A stretch of DNA of 7,130 nt from Acidimicrobiaceae bacterium (GTDB lineage Bacteria > Actinomycetota > Acidimicrobiia > Acidimicrobiales > UBA10347): assembly GCA_003485885.1 (NCBI GenBank), contig DNHM01000373.1:1804-8933 (forward strand), written 5' to 3'. Each line of letters starts with the position of its first letter. Position 1 is the first letter of the stretch. The notes beneath the pieces were generated by a model. It saw nothing but the letters and a program-made list of their open reading frames with translations, did no database searches and was not told where the DNA came from. The position numbers and the translations under genes are program-made. This document shows positions 1 through 6,109 of the stretch, in pieces.

Positions 1-1026
1 TACTTCACCACCACCGGCTGGATGATGTGGAACTGGCTCGCCACCGTGATGGCCAGCAAAGCCGCGATTGTTGTCTATGACGGCAATCCAGCTCATCCCA
101 GCCTGACTCGACTCTTTAGCCTGATCGACGACATCGGGATCACGTTTTTCGGTACATCGGCCAAGTTCATCGAAACGCTGCTCAAAGCAGACGCGACCAT
201 CACCGATCGACATGGTCTGGCATCAATGCGCACGTTGGCCAGCACCGGTTCGCCGCTTTCCCCCGAGGGTTTTGCGTTCGTGTACGACGAAATCGCGGCC
301 GATGTCCACCTGCTGTCCATGTCGGGCGGCACCGACCTCTGCGGCTGTCTGGTCTCGGGTGATCCCAATGGGCCGGTGTACTCCGGACAGATCCAACGAC
401 CGGTTCTGGGCATGGCGATCGATGTGTTCGACGATGTTGGACGATCCGTTGGACCGGGCGTGCAGGGCGAGTTGGTGTGTACCAAGGCGTTTCCTTCGAT
501 GCCGCTCACGTTTCTCGGCGACAATGGTCGCGACCGATATCTTGCGGCCTATTTCGAGCAGTTTGAGAACGTCTGGCACCAAGGCGACTTCGCAGAATGG
601 ACGCACCAGGGTGGTGTCGTGATTCACGGACGAAGCGATGCGACCTTGAACCCGGGTGGGGTGCGGATTGGCACCGCCGAGATCTATTCGCAGCTGGAGA
701 AGATCCCTGAGGTCCTTGAGGGCCTGGTCATTGGTCAGATATACGATGCTGACACCCGCATTGTGTTGTTCGTGCGGCTACGGGACGGTGTTGATCTCGA
801 CAGCACGTTGGTCGACCGCATCCGGTTGACGATTCGTCAGGGTGCAACGCCTCGCCATGTGCCAGCGATTGTTCTCGCCGTCGATGATCTCCCTCGAACC
901 CGCAGCGGCAAGATCGCCGAGATTGCGGTTCGCGAGATTGTGCATGGGCGTTCGGTGAACAACCAATCAGCGCTCGCCAACCCGGACGCGCTAGCTCTGT
1001 TCGAGAACCTTCCAGAACTCGCCTAA
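1..1026 (+). CDS. aacS: Acetoacetyl-CoA synthetase, C-terminal half (5' end outside window)
   Basis: The frame is open from base 1 and ends with TAA at 1024-1026, giving 341 residues; the family is usually about 650, so roughly the N-terminal half is missing upstream. The visible start, YFTTTGWMMWNWL, is characteristic of acetoacetyl-CoA synthetase. Adenylate-forming motifs follow in order: SGGTD (residues 108-112 of the fragment), the WHQGD adenine/ribose-binding motif (192-196), GRSDATLNPGG at the hinge to the small C-terminal domain (from 210), and PRTRSGK with the catalytic lysine at 304. Known reaction of the family: acetoacetate + ATP + CoA gives acetoacetyl-CoA + AMP + PPi, in the cytoplasm, feeding ketone bodies or leucine breakdown products into thiolase or biosynthesis. 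The ATG at base 22 is internal, not the start. A related acyl-CoA synthetase acting on another short acid is the main alternative. Confidence 0.88.
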   Translation, partial: YFTTTGWMMWNWLATVMASKAAIVVYDGNPAHPSLTRLFSLIDDIGITFFGTSAKFIETLLKADATITDRHGLASMRTLASTGSPLSPEGFAFVYDEIAADVHLLSMSGGTDLCGCLVSGDPNGPVYSGQIQRPVLGMAIDVFDDVGRSVGPGVQGELVCTKAFPSMPLTFLGDNGRDRYLAAYFEQFENVWHQGDFAEWTHQGGVVIHGRSDATLNPGGVRIGTAEIYSQLEKIPEVLEGLVIGQIYDADTRIVLFVRLRDGVDLDSTLVDRIRLTIRQGATPRHVPAIVLAVDDLPRTRSGKIAEIAVREIVHGRSVNNQSALANPDALALFENLPELA

Positions 1027-1088
1027 TCGGGCCTCCAGAGGGCCGCACAGAAACCCAATGGCTTTGCCGGTCGTGGGTGCGGCGCCAC

Positions 1089-1111
1089 AATTCAAATATT
1101 CGTATCGAATT
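1089..1111. repeat. Imperfect palindrome in AT-rich patch, candidate operator
   Basis: Arms AATTC (1089-1093) and GAATT (1107-1111) pair perfectly, and inside them ATA (1096-1098) and TAT (1103-1105) pair around a central TTCG. The two stems are separated by a small internal loop (AA on one side, C on the other), giving 8 paired positions over 23 bases. Its position, about 90 bases upstream of the binding-protein start and inside the most AT-rich part of the gap, would suit an operator for a dimeric regulator overlapping a promoter. The regulator is not identifiable, and a palindrome of this size can arise by chance. Confidence 0.3.
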
Positions 1112-1131
1112 CATGGCTAGAGGCATACCAA

Positions 1132-1148
1132 GGCCACCAAATGTGGCT
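1132..1148 (+). repeat. Short hairpin in the 5' leader of the binding-protein gene
   Basis: GGCCAC (1132-1137) pairs with GTGGCT (1143-1148) as five Watson-Crick pairs plus one G-T pair, around a five-base CAAAT loop. It lies about 50 bases before the start codon at 1198 and would be in the mRNA leader if transcription begins in the AT-rich patch upstream. There is no T-run after it, so it is not an intrinsic terminator. It may be a leader structure or another regulator site, or chance. Confidence 0.25.
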
Positions 1149-1183
1149 AGTGTCACACCACGCGGACGGGAGTCTGCGAACCT

Positions 1184-1190
1184 GAGGGGA
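1184..1190 (+). promoter_or_regulatory. Ribosome binding site of the substrate-binding protein gene
   Basis: GAGGGGA ends seven bases before the ATG at 1198, a good Shine-Dalgarno match and spacing. An in-frame TGA at 1183-1185 excludes any start further upstream, so this site and the ATG at 1198 fix the N-terminus. Confidence 0.7.
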
Positions 1191-1197
1191 CCTTTTC

Positions 1198-2964
1198 ATG
1201 ATTTCATGTTTCATTCGACTCGTTGCGGCGATGCTCGCGCTCGCGATGTTCACCGCCGCATGCGGCGGCGGTAGCGATAGTGGCGATACGGTTTCTGGTG
1301 GTGACACCGAAGTCGTGGACACCAGCTCAACTGAAACCACCGACGATGAACCTGCAGACTCTGGTTCCGATGACGGCGCAGAATCAGCCGATGAACCAGA
1401 AGAGTCAACCGACACCGTGGAACTGATCGAGGTCGACGACAGCGAAGATCCCGTCTTCGGCGGCACGCTTCGTTACGCACTCGAGGCTGATGTCGATGGC
1501 TTGAACCCGGTCAGCTCTGCGCTCTCGGCCCCTGGCTTGCTCATGGGTGTCGCGGTGTTCGACACACTTGCGGTCATGACGCCCGAGGATGAATGGGTGC
1601 CATACCTAGCCGAATCCTTCACGCCGAACGATGACTTCACCGTCTGGACAATGACACTGCGCGATGGCGTGGAATTCCACGACGGCACACCGCTGGATGC
1701 CGCTGCGATCGCGGTGAACTTCGGCACCGTGCTTCAGGATCCACTTGTGGGCCTGGCCGTGCGACCGTTCTACAACCTCGAGAACCCGATTGAAGTAATC
1801 GATAATCTCACGGTGCAGTACAACTTGTCGGGAGCGAATGCGAACTGGCCAACCAGCCAATCCGGCCAGCTCGGTTTGGTCGCATCACCAACATGGCTCG
1901 AAGCTGCACTTGCCGATCCGACTCTGAACCAGGCGCCCGTCGGCACCGGCCCGTTTGTCTATGACAGCCGTAACGAAGACAGCGTGACTCGTTTCGTGCG
2001 CAACGAGAACTGGTGGAACGGTGATGTCTATCTCGATGCTGTCGAGTTCGTCACCGTGACCGACCCAGATACCCGTAACGACTTGCTTCTGCAAGGTGAG
2101 ATCCAGGCATTGCAGACGACCAACCCGGCGTCGATCGATGACCTCAAGAACACCGATGGCATCCAGAACTTGCTCGATGATTCGGGCGACGAGAGTTTCA
2201 TCATGATGAACTCCACGGCCACACCGTTCGACGATATCCGTGCCCGGAAAGCGTTGACGTTTGCCACACCTCGCCAGAACTACATCGATCTCATTGGTTT
2301 GGGCATCTCCCAGCCTGCCAATCAGATGTTCACGCCATCGAGCCCGTACTACAACCCAGCTGTCCAACAAGAAGCTGATCAGCCAGAGTTGGTTGGCGAC
2401 CTAGTTGACTCATACTGCGGCGACTTCCCCGACAACTGCACCGATGGCAAGATCGACATGGAATTCCAGTGGTCTGGCCCCAGCGTTGTACAAACTCGAA
2501 TCGCCGAGCTCCTCGACGAAGGTTGGAGTATCGGCTTCAACGTGAACTTCCAGGAACTTCCTCAGGATGCACACATCCAAGAAGTCGCCTTCGGTGTCTT
2601 CGACGTTGTGACCTGGCGGCAATTCGGTGCACCGAACCCGGCCGATGACCGTGTTTGGCTCGAATGCGCCACGATTGGTGGTCTGTCACTGAACTGGCCA
2701 CGATTCTGCGATGAGAGTCGCGATGCAATCCTCGACCAACTCGAACTGGCGACCACGGTTGAAGAACGTCAACCGCTTCTGTTCGAGCTCAGTGAGAAGA
2801 TCCAGCAGGACTACCTGTACGTGTTCACTCTGCACTCGTTGTGGGACCATTCGTTCTCTGAGAACGTACGGGGCATGTGCGGCCACTCCACACCAGAGGG
2901 AGTGGACATGCGCTGCGTGCTCAATGGCCGAACCTGGCTGAGCAACGTTTGGTTCGCGGAATAA
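1198..2964 (+). CDS. ABC transporter substrate-binding lipoprotein, SBP family 5 (Opp/Dpp type)
   Basis: This 588-residue protein is the extracellular receptor of the importer encoded downstream. Residues 1-22 form a lipoprotein signal peptide: a hydrophobic core, then TAAC, with C22 the expected lipidated residue. Residues 23-86 are a low-complexity linker rich in Asp, Glu, Ser and Thr with no Lys or Arg, likely a flexible tether. The family 5 domain begins at FGGTLRYA (87 onwards), with VWTMTLRDGVEFHDGTPL (from 149) and APVGTGPF (about 246-253) as typical landmarks. The mature domain has exactly six cysteines after C22, at 407, 414, 490, 504, 561 and 573, suggesting disulfides. Family members bind peptides, and also nickel, sugars or other solutes; I cannot name the substrate. 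The stop is 36 bases before the first permease gene, consistent with an operon led by this gene. Confidence 0.93.
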   Translation: MISCFIRLVAAMLALAMFTAACGGGSDSGDTVSGGDTEVVDTSSTETTDDEPADSGSDDGAESADEPEESTDTVELIEVDDSEDPVFGGTLRYALEADVDGLNPVSSALSAPGLLMGVAVFDTLAVMTPEDEWVPYLAESFTPNDDFTVWTMTLRDGVEFHDGTPLDAAAIAVNFGTVLQDPLVGLAVRPFYNLENPIEVIDNLTVQYNLSGANANWPTSQSGQLGLVASPTWLEAALADPTLNQAPVGTGPFVYDSRNEDSVTRFVRNENWWNGDVYLDAVEFVTVTDPDTRNDLLLQGEIQALQTTNPASIDDLKNTDGIQNLLDDSGDESFIMMNSTATPFDDIRARKALTFATPRQNYIDLIGLGISQPANQMFTPSSPYYNPAVQQEADQPELVGDLVDSYCGDFPDNCTDGKIDMEFQWSGPSVVQTRIAELLDEGWSIGFNVNFQELPQDAHIQEVAFGVFDVVTWRQFGAPNPADDRVWLECATIGGLSLNWPRFCDESRDAILDQLELATTVEERQPLLFELSEKIQQDYLYVFTLHSLWDHSFSENVRGMCGHSTPEGVDMRCVLNGRTWLSNVWFAE

Positions 2965-3000
2965 TCGACGTGACCCCACGGAGATGAACAACGGTCGCCG

Positions 3001-4158
3001 ATGAGACGTTCGCTGCAACGACTAGCAATGGTGGTGCTGCTGCTGCTGGCAGTCAGCATGCTGACCTTCGTCGCAATGAATGTCCTCGGCGACCCCCTGT
3101 TCAATATTCTTGGTCCCATCGCTGGTGATACCGAAAACCCTGAAAGTATTGCCAAGATCGAAGCTGCCAAGGCGCAGTACTACCTCGACAAGCCGCTTCC
3201 TGAGCGGTACGTCCGGTGGCTTGGCGACTTCGTACAAGGCGACATGGGGGTACGTTTCGCGTCTGATGGTCAGCCACCTGTCACCGGCCTGATCAAGGAA
3301 CGTTTGCCCCGTTCGCTGGTACTGATGGGCATGGCTCAGGCAATGGCACTACTCATCGCCATTCCGTGGGGTATCTCATCTGCGGCTGGATCATTGGGTG
3401 GCGTGGATACTGGTCCACGGTCATGGCGCTTTCTCGTGCCGTTCGCACTGAAAGCAACTGCGGTCACCTACTTCGCCCAATCGCTCTTTGGGTCGGTCGT
3501 TGGCGTAGTGATGCTTAGTTGGTTCATAGCGCTGCTCCTCGCTCATCAGTTTGCCGAGACCGTTCCTGCTGCACGAGAGCTTGTGGACGGCGTCAATAAG
3601 ACGATGAGCGGCTTTTCGTCGGCGTTATCGTTCGGTTTCATCTCGATGCCGAACTTCGCTCTTGCTGTATCGCTGTACTACGTGTTTGCTCTGAAACAGG
3701 GCTGGTTTCCGCTGCGGTATGACGCCAGTGATGGTTTTTTTACTCGCATGTGGCAACTGTTCTTGCCGGCGCTCACGCTTGCCTTGCCGGGCTCGGCGGT
3801 GTATCAACGCCTGCTGCGGACCGACTTGATCACCACATTGCAGGAAGACTTCATCCTTATGGCCCGAGCCAAGGGTGTAAGCAAGCGTCGAGTCCTGTTC
3901 CGACACGCGCTGCGACCGTCGATGTTCTCGGTGATCACCGTGTTTGGTATCAATGCCGGTGCCCTTGTTGGTGGAGCATTGGTGGTCGAGACATTCTTTG
4001 GTATTCCGGGCATCGGTACTGCGGTTGTCGAAGCCATCTTGCGTGAAGACTTCCCGGTGGTGTTGGCGATCGTGATGATCGTTGCGACCGGTTTTGTGGT
4101 GCTCAACTTCCTTGTTGATTTGCTGTATTCGGTCCTTGACCCTCGGGTGCGTTCATGA
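3001..4158 (+). CDS. ABC transporter permease, DppB/OppB type, with extra internal segment
   Basis: Inner-membrane permease of 385 residues, one half of the translocation pore. Visible parts: first membrane helix at about 9-29; extracellular region to about 103, including GDMGVRF (80-86); second helix about 104-125; conserved SMPNF and helix at about 215-231; LPALTLALPG (255-264); the EAA coupling motif DFILMARAKG with following RHALRP (283-306), which contacts the ATPase; helices at about 309-330 and 352-376; and the family-typical end DPRVRS. Family members are usually about 305-340 residues. The excess lies between helix two and SMPNF, roughly residues 139-200, and includes a strongly hydrophobic run at 162-181. 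ATG 3001 is the first possible start after an in-frame TGA at 2971; GGAG at 2980-2983 is too far away to be a good ribosome binding site, so initiation may depend on translation of the preceding gene. Confidence 0.92.
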   Translation: MRRSLQRLAMVVLLLLAVSMLTFVAMNVLGDPLFNILGPIAGDTENPESIAKIEAAKAQYYLDKPLPERYVRWLGDFVQGDMGVRFASDGQPPVTGLIKERLPRSLVLMGMAQAMALLIAIPWGISSAAGSLGGVDTGPRSWRFLVPFALKATAVTYFAQSLFGSVVGVVMLSWFIALLLAHQFAETVPAARELVDGVNKTMSGFSSALSFGFISMPNFALAVSLYYVFALKQGWFPLRYDASDGFFTRMWQLFLPALTLALPGSAVYQRLLRTDLITTLQEDFILMARAKGVSKRRVLFRHALRPSMFSVITVFGINAGALVGGALVVETFFGIPGIGTAVVEAILREDFPVVLAIVMIVATGFVVLNFLVDLLYSVLDPRVRS

Positions 4159-5060
4159 GCCAGGATGTTTCTACCGGCGGTGTGATCGAGGCAATCGAGC
4201 CCGAAGGCGCCCAGGCAGGCATCGTGAAGAAGACGTTGGGACCCGGATTCTGGCTAGCGGTCGGATGGATCGTGCTTATCGTTCTGCTTGCAGTGTTGGC
4301 GCCGGTCCTGCCACTGAAAGACCCAAACGCGAACTTCATCGACATCCAGGGCAAAGGCCGACCGCCGTACGGCCCGTCGGGGGATCACTGGCTGGGCAGC
4401 GATCAAGATGCACGCGACATGCTCAGTCGCACGATCTATGGCGCTCGAGTCTCCCTTGTTGTTGGGTTCTCGGCGGTGGCATTCGGATTCACCATCGGTG
4501 GAACAATCGGCCTGGTTAGTGGATTCGTGCGAGGGATGTTCGACAAGATCACGTCGTTCATCATGTTGGTGCTGCTGTCGTTCCCGGCATTGATCCTTGC
4601 CATCTTGATCACCTCGCTCATGGAACGCAGCCTGCTCACGATTGCGCTAACTCTGGGCATATTGTCGGTTGCACCCGTGGGGCGACTCGCCCGGTCGGCC
4701 AGCCTGGTCTTCTCCGAGCGCGAGTTCGTGCTTGCGGCCCGAACGATGGGTGCGAAACCTTCCCATATCATGCTCCGTGAGTTGCTTCCGAACGTGTTGA
4801 TCCCGATGTCTGCGCTTGCACTGCTGGGCACAGCGGTGGCCATCGTGGCCGAAGGCGGGCTGGCCTTCCTTGGTTTGTCGGTCGAGAAAGGCAGTACGTG
4901 GGGCAAACTCATTCTCACCGGCGCTCAGACCCGCCAGCTCGAGGAAGCACCCTGGATCGCTTTCGTGCCGATAACCGCCTTGTTTCTCACGGTTATGGCG
5001 TTGAACTTTGCGGGTGACCGATTGCGTGAGTACTTCGACGTACGCGAGCTGGCACTGTGA
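4155..5060 (+). CDS. ABC transporter permease, DppC/OppC type
   Basis: Second inner-membrane permease subunit, 301 residues, of normal length for the family. Residues 1-30 are a cytoplasmic tail; the first membrane helix is at about 32-52, followed by an extracellular loop with the conserved HWLGSDQDARDMLSR (78-92, the usual form is HxLGTDxxGRDxLSR). Further helices lie at about 99-124, 133-155, 160-176, 218-241 and 267-286. The EAA coupling motif is FVLAARTMGA with LRELLPNVLIP (191-217), and AEGGLAFLGLSV (232-243) is typical of the family. The start overlaps the preceding stop as ATGA, with a partial Shine-Dalgarno GGGTG at 4145-4149, so translation is likely coupled. It should form a heterodimer with the B-type permease. 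No insertion or lesion is seen here, in contrast with its partner. Confidence 0.95.
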   Translation: MSQDVSTGGVIEAIEPEGAQAGIVKKTLGPGFWLAVGWIVLIVLLAVLAPVLPLKDPNANFIDIQGKGRPPYGPSGDHWLGSDQDARDMLSRTIYGARVSLVVGFSAVAFGFTIGGTIGLVSGFVRGMFDKITSFIMLVLLSFPALILAILITSLMERSLLTIALTLGILSVAPVGRLARSASLVFSEREFVLAARTMGAKPSHIMLRELLPNVLIPMSALALLGTAVAIVAEGGLAFLGLSVEKGSTWGKLILTGAQTRQLEEAPWIAFVPITALFLTVMALNFAGDRLREYFDVRELAL

Positions 5061-6109
5061 ACAACCCCGATGTGCTGCTTGATGTCAGCGACTACTCCGT
5101 TGGTTTTCGAACCGAACGGGGGCTGGCCCAAGTAGTCGACAAGGTCTCCTTCCAGATCGAACGAGGCAAGACGTTAGGCATCGTCGGTGAGTCGGGTTCG
5201 GGCAAGTCAGTCCTGAACCGCTCTCTTATGGGTCTGATCTCAAGTAACCGCCAAATCGAATCCGGTTCAGCGTTCTTCGCCGGCGATCAACTGGTGGGGC
5301 GTGACCGGCAAGACTTTTGGGGCAAACGTATCGGCATGATCTTCCAAGATCCGATGACGTCACTGAACCCCGTAATGCGTATCGGTCGTCAGCTGTTTGA
5401 GCCGTTGAAGCAACACTTGTCGATGAACAAGGAACAGGCCTCCCAGCGGGCCATCGAGCTGCTGACCCAGGTCGGCATTCCAGAGCCTGCACGTCGACTG
5501 CGTCAGTACCCCCACGAGCTGTCCGGCGGTATGCGGCAGCGAGTCATGATTGCAATCGCTCTGGCCGGTGAACCTGAGTTGCTGATCGCCGATGAACCAA
5601 CAACAGCGCTCGATGTCACCGTGCAGAAGTACATCCTCGATCTACTCAAGGATCTACAGACCGAGATTGGTATGTCCGTCATCCTGATCACCCATGACCT
5701 GGGCGTGGCTCGTGGTCGGACCGACGAAATCATGGTCATGTACGGCGGCCGCATGATGGAACTGGCCCCATCCGAAGAACTCTTCAGCGATATGAGCCAC
5801 CCTTACACCGAGGCCCTTTTCTCGGCGATTCCGCGTGTTGATCAACCAAAACACACTCGCCTGACGCCCATTGCCGGGGCCCCGCCAGATCCGGTGGAAC
5901 CACCTTCCGGCTGCCGGTTTAGTCCTCGGTGTGTGTACGCACAACAAGACTGCACCATCAATCTGCCCGAGGCCGATGGTCCTGGCGATCACAAGTTTGC
6001 GTGTTTCTACCCGGTGAACACCGATGACGGTCGCAGTGCACGTGCGGCCAATATCGAGAACGGCCAGACAGCCACCGGCCTCAAGATCCAGACTGCGGGG
6101 GTTAGCTGA
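5057..6109 (+). CDS. ABC transporter ATP-binding protein, DppD/OppD type
   Basis: Cytoplasmic ATPase subunit of 350 residues. Motifs in order: Walker A GESGSGKS (44-51), Q-loop FQDP with Q97, signature LSGGMRQR (155-162), Walker B LLIADEPT (175-182, catalytic E180), D-loop ALD (184-186), and switch histidine H213 in ITHDLG. All catalytic residues are present. The C-terminal oligopeptide/dipeptide extension begins at HPYTEAL (248-254) and contains GCRFSPRC, with cysteines at 286, 292, 299 and 316. That four-cysteine pattern is conserved in the family and has been reported to hold an iron-sulfur cluster in a mycobacterial oligopeptide permease. The start is GTG, overlapping the previous stop as GTGA; no stronger in-frame start is apparent. 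A tail of about 30 residues after the last cysteine shows no recognised motif. It should pair with the F-type ATPase next door. Confidence 0.95.
   Translation: MNNPDVLLDVSDYSVGFRTERGLAQVVDKVSFQIERGKTLGIVGESGSGKSVLNRSLMGLISSNRQIESGSAFFAGDQLVGRDRQDFWGKRIGMIFQDPMTSLNPVMRIGRQLFEPLKQHLSMNKEQASQRAIELLTQVGIPEPARRLRQYPHELSGGMRQRVMIAIALAGEPELLIADEPTTALDVTVQKYILDLLKDLQTEIGMSVILITHDLGVARGRTDEIMVMYGGRMMELAPSEELFSDMSHPYTEALFSAIPRVDQPKHTRLTPIAGAPPDPVEPPSGCRFSPRCVYAQQDCTINLPEADGPGDHKFACFYPVNTDDGRSARAANIENGQTATGLKIQTAGVS
6097..6101 (+). promoter_or_regulatory. Ribosome binding site of the F-type ATPase gene
   Basis: GGGGG ends seven bases before the ATG at 6109, inside the end of the preceding gene. Together with the TGATG stop/start overlap it supports ATG 6109 as the start. 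Confidence 0.5.

Larger units (their letters stand above)
1027..1197. other. Intergenic leader between synthetase and transporter operon
   Basis: This 171-bp gap contains no supported gene. It is the only sizeable non-coding stretch and must hold whatever promoter drives the transporter operon, if that operon is not read through from the synthetase gene. It includes an AT-rich patch at about 1087-1112 that stands out from its GC-rich surroundings, two inverted repeats (listed separately) and the ribosome binding site of the binding-protein gene. Just after the synthetase stop, CGGGCC (1028-1033) and GGGCCG (1040-1045) could form a short bulged hairpin, but no T-run follows, so I do not call a terminator. 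I see no convincing -35/-10 pair; TTGCCG at 1064 with ACAATT at 1087 is the best and it is weak. Confidence 0.6.

Noticed and set aside
93..524. 143-codon open frame on the minus strand inside the synthetase gene
   Set aside because: Antisense shadow of the acetoacetyl-CoA synthetase frame; no recognisable product.
1028..1045. Possible terminator hairpin after the synthetase stop
   Set aside because: The stem is short and bulged and no T-run follows, so it does not qualify as an intrinsic terminator.
1077..1274. Small + strand open frame spanning the intergenic gap and the start of the binding-protein gene
   Set aside because: It overlaps the signal peptide region in another frame, has an Arg/His-rich translation without motif, and no good ribosome binding site.
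1885..2370. 161-codon open frame on the minus strand inside the binding-protein gene
   Set aside because: It is a complementary-strand shadow of a well supported gene; the translation shows no domain or signal.
2971..3000. Alternative upstream start for permease B
   Set aside because: An in-frame TGA at 2971 and no ATG, GTG or TTG between it and 3001; the ATG at 2984 is in another frame.
4436..4918. 160-codon open frame on the minus strand inside permease C
   Set aside because: It is antisense to a clear permease with all family motifs, has a low-complexity Ser/Arg/Pro/Asn-rich translation, and no ribosome binding site or known motif.
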